This document shows positions 8,976 through 16,938 of a stretch of 64,000 bases of DNA, piece after piece (the first letter of the stretch is position 1; each line of letters opens with the position of its first letter). The stretch is from Oceanobacillus saliphilus (lineage in GTDB: Bacteria; Bacillota; Bacilli; Bacillales; Amphibacillaceae). The notes beneath the pieces were generated by a model. The model was not told where the DNA came from. It saw only the letters and a list, made by a program, of their open reading frames with translations, and searched no databases. The translations under genes were made by a program, and so were the position numbers. The stretch covers positions 1 through 64,000 of the forward strand of contig NZ_JALCZU010000005.1 of assembly GCF_023522835.1 (NCBI RefSeq), read 5' to 3'.

Positions 8976-9060
8976 AATTAGTAGGATGCAATGATCGATT
9001 ACCTGTATGTGGGCACTTGGGTAATCAGGAGTGAGTAGTGCAACCGGCCGACTGGAATTA
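8976..9060 (+). ncRNA. Cyclic-di-GMP-II riboswitch aptamer upstream of the major pilin gene
   Basis: The segment shares the signature of the c-di-GMP-II class as I remember it from the Clostridium acetobutylicum aptamer. In order it has GCAATGAT (8989-8996), GGGCACTTG (9011-9019), GTAGTGCAACCG (9035-9046) and CCGAC. A variable helix GATTACC (8997-9003) / GGTAATC (9020-9026) closes the internal arm. A terminal P1 helix can form between AATTAGT...GG (8976-8985) and CC..ACTGGAATT (9047-9059). The aptamer ends about 20 bases before the pilin ribosome-binding site and no terminator lies between them, which favours control of translation (inference). Confidence 0.88.
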
Positions 9061-9093
9061 ATAGAATACGATATTAAGGAAGGCGGAGATTTT

Positions 9094-9435
9094 ATGTTAC
9101 AAAAGTTGAAGAAGATGATGAAGAAAGAGAAAGGTTTTACGTTGGTAGAGTTGCTTGCGGTTATTGTTATTTTGGGAGTAATTTTGGCTATTGCTGTGCC
9201 GGCGATTGGGAATGTAATAAGTGATTCTGAAACAAAAGCTGACGAAGCAAATATTGATCTATTTATTTCAGCTGCCAGATTAGCACATGTAAGTGGGCTT
9301 GTTCAACAAGAATATACTGTTGAAGATCTAGTAGATGCAGGTTATTTAGATGTAAAAGAAGGTGAAATAAGCGGTACCGTTAAAGTAACTGCTGCTACTG
9401 GAACTACTGGACTAAAATTTGACCACGTGCCATAA
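9094..9435 (+). CDS. Type IV major pilin
   Basis: This is probably the main pilus subunit. The 113-residue precursor has a very basic leader (MLQKLKKMMKKEKG), cleavage after G14, the FTLVE motif with E19, and a long hydrophobic helix ending at AIAVPAIGN. The mature protein would be only about 99 residues, small like ComGC-type pilins, with no cysteine pair. The ATG at 9094 follows AAGGAAGGCGGAG; the longer frame from 9031 would run through the riboswitch. It has its own leader RNA and terminator, as expected for a subunit needed in far greater amount than the assembly proteins. Confidence 0.9.
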   Translation: MLQKLKKMMKKEKGFTLVELLAVIVILGVILAIAVPAIGNVISDSETKADEANIDLFISAARLAHVSGLVQQEYTVEDLVDAGYLDVKEGEISGTVKVTAATGTTGLKFDHVP

Positions 9436-9467
9436 ACTTATATTTATTAATTAGCAATTTTTCAATC

Positions 9468-9502
9468 ACGCCTCTGCACTTGTAAACTGCGGGGCGTTTT
9501 TG
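9468..9502 (+). terminator. Terminator after the major pilin gene
   Basis: An imperfect ACGCCTCTGCA/TGCGGGGCGT hairpin is followed by TTTTTGTT. It probably separates high pilin transcription from the downstream assembly genes, perhaps with read-through. Confidence 0.8.
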
Positions 9503-9542
9503 TTCAATTAGCTGATTCACTAATAAAAGGAGCTACTTGTTG

Positions 9543-10301
9543 ATGAATATTATCATTTTAATAACCCTATTCTTCCTCCTCGGCCTCATTTTCGGCTCAT
9601 TTTACAATGTTGTCGGATTGCGCCTCCCCAAAAACATACCCTTCGCAAATGACCGTTCTGTTTGTCCCCAGTGCAACAATCAACTGACATGGTATGAGAA
9701 TATTCCGTTAGTTTCATTCCTGATCCAGCGGGGGAAATGCAGGCATTGCGGAGAAAGCATTTCATACATATATCCAGTGATCGAATTTTTAACAGGTGCT
9801 TTATTTGCGTTCAGCTTTTACAGCATCGGGTTTCAAGCCGAGCTGATTACGGCATTGTTATTTGTTTCGATGTTGATGATTATAGTAGTGTCGGATATAA
9901 CGTATATGCTCATTCCAAATAAAGTGCTGCTGTTTTTTCTGCCGTTGTTCATTGGTATGAGAATTATTGAGCCATCAGATCCGTGGTGGTCGGCAATCGG
10001 TGGTGCGATGATTGGTTTCGGTCTAATTTTTATGATTATCCTCATCAGTCGTGGCGGCATGGGTGCAGGGGATATGAAGTTGTTTGGTGTTCTCGGTATT
10101 GTGCTTGGTATGGAGAAGGTATTACTTGCTTTCTTTCTATCATGTCTTATCGGGGCGGTCATCGGCATGGTGCTCATCCTATTTAAGATAATCGAAAGAA
10201 AGCAGCCAGTGCCATTTGGACCGTATATCGTTGTTGCAGCATTAATAACGTATTTTTACGGCAATACTTTAATCAATTGGTATTTCAATTTACTAGTATA
10301 G
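9543..10301 (+). CDS. Prepilin peptidase (A24 family, PilD-like)
   Basis: This bifunctional membrane aspartic protease and N-methyltransferase processes prepilins at the G|F/M junction. Numbered from the ATG at 9543 (252 residues), the zinc-binding cysteines are C41, C44, C66 and C69. The catalytic aspartates are D118 (VVSDITYMLIPN) and D177 in GGMGAGD. About eight hydrophobic helices are seen. TTG codons at 9537 and 9540 are in frame and nearer the AAAGGAG, so the start may be six bases upstream. The retained methyltransferase cysteines make this a full-length enzyme, and its substrates are the prepilins in this locus. Confidence 0.93.
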   Translation: MNIIILITLFFLLGLIFGSFYNVVGLRLPKNIPFANDRSVCPQCNNQLTWYENIPLVSFLIQRGKCRHCGESISYIYPVIEFLTGALFAFSFYSIGFQAELITALLFVSMLMIIVVSDITYMLIPNKVLLFFLPLFIGMRIIEPSDPWWSAIGGAMIGFGLIFMIILISRGGMGAGDMKLFGVLGIVLGMEKVLLAFFLSCLIGAVIGMVLILFKIIERKQPVPFGPYIVVAALITYFYGNTLINWYFNLLV

Positions 10302-10313
10302 GCGGGTGACAAC

Positions 10314-11219
10314 ATGGGATTGATGAATAATGGAAGAGTCAATATAGTGATTACCAATCACGTTCTGCGATACAGCTATCACAAAAACAACAGTGTTGTT
10401 GGAAGGCTTGTGCATGGAGAGGTGGAATTTCCTGAAGGGACGATCAAGGACGGAGCGATCGAAAAGACTGGTGTTTTTGTAGAAGTGGTAAATGAACTTG
10501 TCCATAAGCATAAATGGAAACGGAAGAAGCTGTTTTTCGCTGTGCCGGATGATACGGTCGTCATTCGACAATTGCAGGTTCCTGTTGCCTTAACAAAAGA
10601 GGAAGCGGCTGGTTATGTGAAAACACAGATTGGAAGCAGTTTCTATTTGCCTTTTTCCAATCCTGCCATAGCAATCGAATTTCTGGATGCAGATGAGAAA
10701 AATAGAGACATTCTCCTGTTTGCATATCCTAAAGATAAAATCTCAGCGTATGAGGAAGCATTTGGAAAAGCAGGATTAAAGCCAATGGCAGCTGATTTGA
10801 CAGCTTTGTCTATATACCGCTATTACTATGTGACAAAGCAGGCTGAAAAAAATCATGTTCTGTTGATGCATTGGAATAAAGATTCTTTACTTTTAACAGC
10901 ATTTAAAAATCATAAAGCGGTTTTTTCCCGATACATGAAAATTTCAATCGATGCAAATCGTGATGAACAATCTGTCAGACAGCTAATCAATGAGTACATC
11001 ATCGAGATTAATCGAATTATCGATTTTTACCAGTATTCCATTACAAAAGGTGAGGCCCAAATCAATCAGCTGCTTCTTTCCGGAGATTTCCCATTTCTGA
11101 AGATGGTTAAAACGATTCTCCCTGAAACGGTTTCACTGCCTGTTCACTATTTTGAGAACGAGGAATTGACAGCAAAGTATATCGATGTTTTAGGACTGGC
11201 TCTGAAGAAAGATTCCTGA
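10314..11219 (+). CDS. pilM: Type IV pilus assembly protein PilM (actin-like ATPase)
   Basis: This cytoplasmic actin-like protein of the pilus alignment subcomplex normally binds the N-terminus of PilN. The 301-residue product has the family pattern of an early beta-rich domain with VPDDTVVIRQLQVP and a central LFAYPKDKISAYEEAFGKAGLKP segment, and aligns with PilM/EpsL-type N-domains. It ends with the typical LDVLGLALK-like tail (IDVLGLALKKDS). The ribosome-binding site is GGCGGGTGAC. It is the first of three genes packed with short gaps or overlap. Confidence 0.85.
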   Translation: MGLMNNGRVNIVITNHVLRYSYHKNNSVVGRLVHGEVEFPEGTIKDGAIEKTGVFVEVVNELVHKHKWKRKKLFFAVPDDTVVIRQLQVPVALTKEEAAGYVKTQIGSSFYLPFSNPAIAIEFLDADEKNRDILLFAYPKDKISAYEEAFGKAGLKPMAADLTALSIYRYYYVTKQAEKNHVLLMHWNKDSLLLTAFKNHKAVFSRYMKISIDANRDEQSVRQLINEYIIEINRIIDFYQYSITKGEAQINQLLLSGDFPFLKMVKTILPETVSLPVHYFENEELTAKYIDVLGLALKKDS

Positions 11220-11231
11220 GGGGGGAGCAAT

Positions 11232-11774
11232 TTGAATACAGAAATTAATTTTCTTGAGAAAGAACCGAATAAAAATAGTGCATACATCGTCATTGGCATT
11301 ATTTTCGTTGTGTTGCTGGCATCGGTTGTGACTGTTCTATTTCTCCAAAAAAACAATGGGGACAAACAGCTTACAGCGCTTGAAAACGAACGTATTCAGC
11401 TGGAAGTAGCACTCATGGAACAGCAAGCAGAACAGGGGACAGTTAGACAGCTTGAAAGGGTACAGGAAGAAATGGAGACGCTCGAGGCAGTAATGATTCC
11501 AACGACAGCACTGTATCATGACCTCGTTGGGTTACTTGCAACGGAGGAACAATTGCTTTCGTATGAGTTTGGAACTAACAATGAGATAGCTGTGGAAGCC
11601 TCTTTTCAATCTTTGTATGCCATGGCCGATTATATCGCACTGCTTACGAAAGAGACCTATGTTCAGGATATATTGCTTACAAGCTCGGTTAAACTGGAAG
11701 ATGCTTATGAAGCGACAATAACGATTACGGTTGATTCCGAAATGGTGATAGAGGAGTTTGCGGCAAATGATTAA
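11232..11774 (+). CDS. PilN-like pilus alignment protein
   Basis: This bitopic membrane protein is the likely partner of PilM. The 180 residues start from TTG 11232, placed five bases after GGGGGAG. The N-terminus contains INFLEKEPNK, similar to the INLLP motif by which PilN binds PilM. It is followed by one transmembrane helix (about 17-38), a coiled coil (about 45-85) and a small extracytoplasmic ferredoxin-like domain. It overlaps the next gene by eight bases. Confidence 0.78.
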   Translation: MNTEINFLEKEPNKNSAYIVIGIIFVVLLASVVTVLFLQKNNGDKQLTALENERIQLEVALMEQQAEQGTVRQLERVQEEMETLEAVMIPTTALYHDLVGLLATEEQLLSYEFGTNNEIAVEASFQSLYAMADYIALLTKETYVQDILLTSSVKLEDAYEATITITVDSEMVIEEFAAND

Positions 11775-12303
11775 ACAATGGGATAAACATCATACGTATA
11801 TTGCAATCGGTATTGTTGCTGCAATTCTATTAATCTATGGAATAGCTTATCTGTATGTCATTAAACCATTGCAGGCAGATGTGGAAGCGAAACAGACAGA
11901 GATATCCATGTATGAAAACCAACTCGATCAACTTTCAAATGGGCCGGCAGAGGAAGTGCACGTTGAGCTTGCGGAAGTAGCTAGCAAAATACCAAACAGT
12001 AAAGCAGCAGATTTGTTGCTGATTGAATTACACGAAATAGCTGAGGAATATCGTGTCAGTATTGACTATATAGCAGCGAATGGCATGATCGCAGTAGAGA
12101 ATGCAGAAACAGAAGAGGGCTCGCTTATGAACGAAACTACCTATACGATGGATGTGACAGGACAGAGTCTCTATTCTATGAATGGATTTTTGGACGGACT
12201 GACAGAGGGAGAACGACTGATTCGAATCGATACGATCAACCTTCAGCAAACGGAGACAGATAGTTACCTTACAGTTACATTTACAGTATTTCATGCGGGA
12301 TAG
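11767..12303 (+). CDS. PilO-like pilus alignment protein
   Basis: This second bitopic alignment protein has one transmembrane helix (about 12-32), a short coiled coil and a C-terminal domain ending in the strand pattern LTVTFTVFHAG common in PilO. I chose the ATG at 11767, ten bases after GAGGAG; the TTG at 11758 is too close to that site. The product is 178 residues. It is the last gene of the pilus operon, which ends at a terminator overlapping the stop codon. Confidence 0.75.
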   Translation: MIKQWDKHHTYIAIGIVAAILLIYGIAYLYVIKPLQADVEAKQTEISMYENQLDQLSNGPAEEVHVELAEVASKIPNSKAADLLLIELHEIAEEYRVSIDYIAANGMIAVENAETEEGSLMNETTYTMDVTGQSLYSMNGFLDGLTEGERLIRIDTINLQQTETDSYLTVTFTVFHAG

Positions 12304-12327
12304 CTTTTAGACAAGCTATCCTTTTCC
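12298..12327 (+). terminator. Terminator of the pilus operon
   Basis: The GGATAGCTT/AAGCTATCC hairpin includes the stop codon of the PilO-like gene and is followed by a T-rich tail. Confidence 0.85.
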
Positions 12328-12389
12328 TTTGTCCATAATAGTTCTTATACTGCTATTCGCTACATAATTTATAATAAAAGGAGGAGATT

Positions 12390-12620
12390 ATGATGCGTCA
12401 TTATGCCATCCTACGCTTATTATTAGCTGGCTTTTTCCTGTACATTGCCTGGCCTGTGTTTCCTTATGCAACATCAACCATCGAATTACTATTCTGGGGA
12501 GTGTGGCTGTTGTTCCTGTTGCTTGTCATTGGTGCAAATTTTGCAACCTTATTAGAAATGACAAGACCACCAGTAATGGAACAGGAAGAATATAACAGAA
12601 GACAACGTGATATGCATTGA
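12390..12620 (+). CDS. Small two-helix membrane protein, function unknown
   Basis: The 76-residue product (or 75 from the second ATG) follows AAAGGAGGAGAT. Two hydrophobic helices (about 8-25 and 30-52) are followed by a charged tail ending RRQRDMH. I do not recognise the family. It lies between the pilus operon and ytoI in the same orientation and could be cotranscribed with ytoI. Confidence 0.75.
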   Translation: MMRHYAILRLLLAGFFLYIAWPVFPYATSTIELLFWGVWLLFLLLVIGANFATLLEMTRPPVMEQEEYNRRQRDMH

Positions 12621-12691
12621 GTTTCTGGTGTTTCAACTGTATAATAACTATTAGTAGGTGATATAGTACAGTTGAAAGCTGGTGGAATAAA

Positions 12692-13999
12692 ATGGCAACA
12701 AAACACGAACAGATTATACAACATATTATTGCATTGTCCGTTGGAAGTAAAATTTCGGTACGCCAAATTGCCAAGGATCTGAATGTAAGTGATGGGACAG
12801 CGTATCGTGCGATAAAAGAAGCTGAGAATCAAGGTCTTGTAAGCACTATTGAACGTGTCGGTACGATACGTATTGAACGGAAGAAAAAAGAGAACTTTGA
12901 AAGGCTCACCTTTGCAGAAGTCGTCAATATCATTGATGGACAAGTATTAGGTGGCCGAGATGGTCTTTATAAAACATTAAGCAAATTTGTAATCGGTGCA
13001 ATGCAACTCGATGCCATGATGCGCTATACCGAGGCAGATTCCCTACTTATTGTCGGGAATCGATTTAAAGCACATGAACTTGCATTGAAAGCCGGAGCGG
13101 CTGTCCTTATTACAGGAGGATTTGACACAGAACCCCATGTGAAAAAACTCGCAGATGAAAAAGAGCTGCCGATTATCTCGACGAGCTATGATACCTTTAC
13201 CGTTGCTGCAATGATTAACAGAGCGATTTATGATCAGCTGATCAAGAAGGAAATTGTTTTTGTCGGTGATATTGCAACTCCTTTTGCTGAGTCCTATTAT
13301 TTGCAAACAAAAGATACCATTCAACAATGGTATGAACTCAATGAAACATCATCCCATTCCCGTTTTCCCGTTGTGGATGATAAGCTACGGGTCGTTGGTA
13401 TGGTCTCTTCGAAAGATATCGTTGGAAAAGAAAAAAGCGTGGTCATCGACCGCGTTATGAGCAGAAAACCCCAGGTCGTGCAATCCAAAACATCACTGGC
13501 ATCTGTGGCACATACCATGGTTTGGGAAGGTATTGAGCTTGTTCCGGTTGTGGATCAGGCATATCACCTAGAGGGCGTTGTCTCCAGACAGGATGTATTA
13601 AAAGCGATGCAGCAAATTCAACGTCAGCCACAGGTTGGAGAAACGATTGATGATATTGTGTCTAGCAATCTGGAAGCAAGTGAAGATGATGAGTCCATTT
13701 TTGAAACGAAAGTAATCCCGCAAATGACGAATCAATTGGGAACATTATCAAATGGCGTATTCACTTCTTTAATTACGGAAGCGAGCAGCAGACTGCTGAT
13801 GAAAGTAAAAAAAGCAGATATTACCATTGAAAATCTGACGGTATTTTTTAGTAAGCCGGTTCAGATTGACAGTATCCTAGTTATTAAACCGAAGTTACTC
13901 GATGTCGGTAGGCTGTATGCAAAGATTGATGTGGAAGTTTATAATGAACGTAATCTGGTAGGGAAGGGATTGATCATGGCACAACTGATCAATCGATAG
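12692..13999 (+). CDS. ytoI: YtoI: HTH, DRTGG, CBS and hotdog domain protein
   Basis: This is a multi-domain putative ligand-responsive regulator. The 435 residues comprise an N-terminal winged HTH (about 1-65, SVRQIAKDLNVSDGTAYRAI), a DRTGG domain (about 70-185), a pair of CBS motifs (about 190-310, with VVDDKLRVVGMVSSKD and VVDQAYHLEGVVSRQD) and a C-terminal thioesterase-like hotdog fold (about 320-435). CBS pairs usually sense adenine nucleotides, so a link to energy or c-di-AMP-type signals is possible but unproven. Length and order match B. subtilis YtoI. Confidence 0.92.
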   Translation: MATKHEQIIQHIIALSVGSKISVRQIAKDLNVSDGTAYRAIKEAENQGLVSTIERVGTIRIERKKKENFERLTFAEVVNIIDGQVLGGRDGLYKTLSKFVIGAMQLDAMMRYTEADSLLIVGNRFKAHELALKAGAAVLITGGFDTEPHVKKLADEKELPIISTSYDTFTVAAMINRAIYDQLIKKEIVFVGDIATPFAESYYLQTKDTIQQWYELNETSSHSRFPVVDDKLRVVGMVSSKDIVGKEKSVVIDRVMSRKPQVVQSKTSLASVAHTMVWEGIELVPVVDQAYHLEGVVSRQDVLKAMQQIQRQPQVGETIDDIVSSNLEASEDDESIFETKVIPQMTNQLGTLSNGVFTSLITEASSRLLMKVKKADITIENLTVFFSKPVQIDSILVIKPKLLDVGRLYAKIDVEVYNERNLVGKGLIMAQLINR

Positions 14000-14111
14000 A
14001 AGTATGATATGTACAAAAGCATAGCGTTTCTATGATCAGCAGCTGGACGTGGCTGAATAAGTGTAAGATTTAATGGCTTCCCAAAATTTATGGTAATCTT
14101 ATCTATTAAAT

Positions 14112-14147
14112 AAAAAAGAAATCGGGATTGATAGCCGATTTCTTTTA
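14112..14147. terminator. Bidirectional terminator between ytoI and ytpI
   Basis: AAAGAAATCGG/CCGATTTCTTT has A- and T-runs on both sides, serving the convergent genes. Confidence 0.85.
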
Positions 14148-14153
14148 ATCTTT

Positions 14154-14450
14154 CTATTCATTGGGGTTAAGACGTCGCCATTCACTGCGATAATGTTTCG
14201 CTTCCATTAATCCCCTGTACAGTTGGAGACCACCGAGTATTCCAAATAGTATACCGATGAAAAGCGAAAGCTGTGTTTGATAAAAGACATATTGATTGAT
14301 ACCAAAAAATAAAAGAAATGTACCAAGACAAGACCTTGCCCTTCCGTTAAAATATTTTTGGGTAAGCTCATCATTGCTTTTAAGAATGGCAACCTTATAA
14401 TAAATATATAATACTGCCGATAGAACAATAACAATAGGGAATATAACCAT
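14154..14450 (-). CDS. ytpI: YtpI family membrane protein
   Basis: The 98-residue integral membrane protein has three hydrophobic segments (about 2-18, 43-58 and 63-80) and a basic C-terminus. The start follows AGGAGAGATGAA. Length, position next to ytoI and nrnA, and opposite strand match B. subtilis ytpI. Function is unknown. Confidence 0.85.
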   Translation of the reverse strand: MVIFPIVIVLSAVLYIYYKVAILKSNDELTQKYFNGRARSCLGTFLLFFGINQYVFYQTQLSLFIGILFGILGGLQLYRGLMEAKHYRSEWRRLNPNE

Positions 14451-14587
14451 TTCATCTCTCCTAATTTTCTTCTGGGTGTACAGGTTGTATCTAGCTCGTT
14501 GAAATTCACTATTATTGTAACGTTTTTTAGTCGATATAGCTAGAAAGAAAAAGGAAGTTTATTAATTTGTAGAATAGGGGCAACAGT

Positions 14588-15535
14588 ATGGAAATCAGAC
14601 AAATTATTGAAGCAATCAAAGCGTATGACACGATCATCATCCATCGCCACGTAAGACCCGATCCGGATGCAATTGGATCTCAGTCCGGTCTAAAAGAACT
14701 AATCAGGCACTCTTTTCCTGACAAAAAGGTTTATGCTGTAGGAATGGAAGAGCCTTCTTTGCTATTTCTTGCACGGATGGATGAAATGGAAGATACGGTC
14801 TATAACAATGCACTTGTCATTGTATGTGATACTGCTAATGCAGCACGGATTGATGATAATCGCTACAATTTGGGAGCTAAATTGATTAAAATCGATCATC
14901 ATCCAAATGTCGACGAATATGGAGATATTCGCTGGGTGAATACAGATGCAAGCTCTGTAAGTGAAATGATTTATGAATTATATGAGAATGGAAAAGAGAA
15001 TGGTTTTCAAATGAATGACCAGGTGGCTCTCTTACTATATGCCGGTATTGTAGGAGATACAGGCAGATTTATGTTTCCGAATACATCAAAGAAAACCTTT
15101 CAATATGCTGCGGAGTTAGTTTCTTATAATTTTGACCGACCGGCATTTTATAAGGAATTATATAGTGTGGATGACAAAATCTCTCGAATGAGTGGTTATA
15201 TCCTGCAGCAGTTCAAATTACTACCAACCGGCCTTTGCACCATAAAACTAACGGAAGAAATCCTGAAAAAGTTTCATGTTACTCCGGATGAGTCCAGCCA
15301 GCTTGTCCATGTAATCAGTAATGTAAAAGGTATTAAAGCATGGGTATTTTTCATTGAAGAAGAAGAACAAATTCGGGTGAGGCTACGTTCAAAAGGACCT
15401 GTCATCAATGAAATCGCTGCGAAATACAATGGCGGGGGACACCCACTGGCTTCCGGGGCAACTGTCTATACTTGGGAAGAGGCGGACGAAATGATCAAGG
15501 AACTTAATGAAGCATGCCTTTCATTTGGTAAGTAA
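14588..15535 (+). CDS. nrnA: Bifunctional oligoribonuclease / pAp phosphatase NrnA
   Basis: This DHH/DHHA1 phosphoesterase degrades 2-5-nucleotide RNA to mononucleotides and dephosphorylates 3'-phosphoadenosine 5'-phosphate. It also hydrolyses pGpG in some species, which is relevant to c-di-GMP turnover here. The 315 residues show RHVRPDPDAIGS (about 20-31), CDTANAARID, the DHHPN signature, and the DHHA1 glycine-rich YNGGGHPLASGA near the C-terminus. Spacing to GGGG is normal. It is monocistronic. Confidence 0.95.
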   Translation: MEIRQIIEAIKAYDTIIIHRHVRPDPDAIGSQSGLKELIRHSFPDKKVYAVGMEEPSLLFLARMDEMEDTVYNNALVIVCDTANAARIDDNRYNLGAKLIKIDHHPNVDEYGDIRWVNTDASSVSEMIYELYENGKENGFQMNDQVALLLYAGIVGDTGRFMFPNTSKKTFQYAAELVSYNFDRPAFYKELYSVDDKISRMSGYILQQFKLLPTGLCTIKLTEEILKKFHVTPDESSQLVHVISNVKGIKAWVFFIEEEEQIRVRLRSKGPVINEIAAKYNGGGHPLASGATVYTWEEADEMIKELNEACLSFGK

Positions 15536-15608
15536 GCTTAGAAAATTTGGCATACGCCTAAGCCTTTAGGCGTGTGAATTCGTTACATATATGCAAGTAA
15601 GAAAGTGC

Positions 15609-15654
15609 CAAAAAGAAGTGATGATTTCAAAATAGAAATCATCACTTCTTTTTA
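15609..15654. terminator. Strong bidirectional terminator after nrnA
   Basis: An 18-bp-class perfect inverted repeat runs from AAAAAGAAGTGATGATTTC (15610) to its complement ending in TTTTT. A second hairpin without T-run (CATACGCCTAA/TTAGGCGTGTG) lies at 15550-15576. Confidence 0.9.
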
Positions 15655-15849
15655 ACTGGTTTTACTTGTTGGCATAGGAATGAACCAGCATCCAGACTGT
15701 GTTTCGTCAAACTGAACATGGAGACATTCTTTTTCTATTGATCGTTTCATCAAGCGGATCAGTTCATCTGTTTCAGCATAGGCATTATTGCCCTTTTTCA
15801 ATTGCATGATCTTTTCGTCACGTATTCTTCTTAGATTGATGGGCAACAT
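15652..15849 (-). CDS. Small conserved protein of unknown function
   Basis: The 65-residue soluble product begins MLPINLRRIRDEKI and has a helical middle and a C-terminal QSGCWFIP. A good ribosome-binding site (AAGGGAG) precedes it. I do not recognise a characterised family. It lies downstream of the sporulation pair ytrH-ytrI on the same strand, so a sporulation-time role is possible but not shown. Confidence 0.7.
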   Translation of the reverse strand: MLPINLRRIRDEKIMQLKKGNNAYAETDELIRLMKRSIEKECLHVQFDETQSGCWFIPMPTSKTS

Positions 15850-15961
15850 GAAAAACGACTCCCTTCAATTAAGCTTAAATGTTTATAACTCCTATTTAAA
15901 TTATATCCTAAGTAGAAGGGGAAATCTATAACTTCCTTTTAAGTGTCATGAAATGTTCATG

Positions 15962-16465
15962 TTAGTTGGATAGCTTTGGTATTACATTAATTTCTAGTTC
16001 ACTGGCAATGGTAATCTTTTTAACTTCAAAATAATAGTTGACATCTTCAATGGTAAACCCTTTATTTTCAATTGCCGACTCGAGCAATTGATCACTTTTT
16101 GTTATCATCTCTATTTCCTGTCCAATTAAGTGGCTGATCTCCTCCTTTAACATTCCCTCGAGCTGAAGTTCAATCAACCGGTCCATTTTCAATGATTCTC
16201 CTTCAACGATTCTGATAGAAATCGAACTGACAGTCAAAGGTTCTCTCTGTTTTTCACTTAAATCTTCCTTATCCTTGAGTAATGCCTCATTCTCTTTTTT
16301 TAAATCGCTTAACTCAGAATTGATTTCCATGTTTTCTGTTAAAAGTTGCTCATACATGGTACCATACATGTAAATCAGGATGAGATAGGAGATAATGCCA
16401 CCGAAAAATGCTCCTGCAAAAAATCGCTGCCAGCCTGGTTTTCTATAGTATGGAGGAATATGCAT
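15962..16465 (-). CDS. ytrI: Sporulation membrane protein YtrI
   Basis: In B. subtilis YtrI acts with YtrH in late forespore maturation under sigma E. The 167 residues contain one transmembrane helix (about 15-33), a coiled coil (about 37-72) and a mixed alpha/beta C-terminal domain. Its ATG overlaps the ytrH stop (ATGA). Confidence 0.88.
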   Translation of the reverse strand: MHIPPYYRKPGWQRFFAGAFFGGIISYLILIYMYGTMYEQLLTENMEINSELSDLKKENEALLKDKEDLSEKQREPLTVSSISIRIVEGESLKMDRLIELQLEGMLKEEISHLIGQEIEMITKSDQLLESAIENKGFTIEDVNYYFEVKKITIASELEINVIPKLSN

Positions 16466-16797
16466 CAGGAAATCTCCTTTTGAAGGAACCAGTCTATAAT
16501 AATGATTCCAACTTTTACTCCGCCCATAGCAGAAAGAATAAGTAGAGCCTGTTTAAATAGGTCTATCGGAGATCCATCGAGCAATCCTTTTTCAAAGTTG
16601 GCAATGGCATCGAATGTGCCACCTATTGCCGCAACAATTCCCCATATACGTAATCTCTCAGCTATCCGCCCCATGGAGGTAAGTGGAGCATCCCCTGTGG
16701 CGAAATCCCCGATGCTTCCAATAAAAGATCCACCGATGATAACTCCGAGGGCGATAAAAAAACAATGTATAAATGCAGCAAAAAAACGCTCTTCCAT
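16465..16797 (-). CDS. ytrH: Sporulation membrane protein YtrH
   Basis: The 110-residue integral membrane protein has three hydrophobic stretches (about 5-30, 48-65 and 83-105) and glycine-rich helices. In B. subtilis it is made in the mother cell during sporulation. AGAAGGAG precedes the start. It is the first gene of the ytrHI pair, divergent from dnaE. Confidence 0.9.
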   Translation of the reverse strand: MEERFFAAFIHCFFIALGVIIGGSFIGSIGDFATGDAPLTSMGRIAERLRIWGIVAAIGGTFDAIANFEKGLLDGSPIDLFKQALLILSAMGGVKVGIIIIDWFLQKEIS

Positions 16798-16938
16798 TAC
16801 ATATGCACTCCTTCTAAGGCATGCTTCTTACATTCTATGAGAAGTGTGGACATGTTATGCTTATAAAAGTACCGAAAACCGTATGCATGTTCTGAATTGG
16901 TTGGTATAATAGTTATAGAAAGAAAAAGGCGGGATAGT

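Noticed and set aside
9031-9093. Longer N-terminus of the major pilin
   Set aside because: This part is the c-di-GMP-II aptamer; the ribosome-binding site and leader peptide fit ATG 9094.
4139-12303. Interpretation of the pilus locus as a comG competence operon
   Set aside because: A full-length PilB with MshEN domain, PilT, PilM/N/O-like proteins and a prepilin peptidase gene fit a type IV pilus, not the compact comGA-G set.
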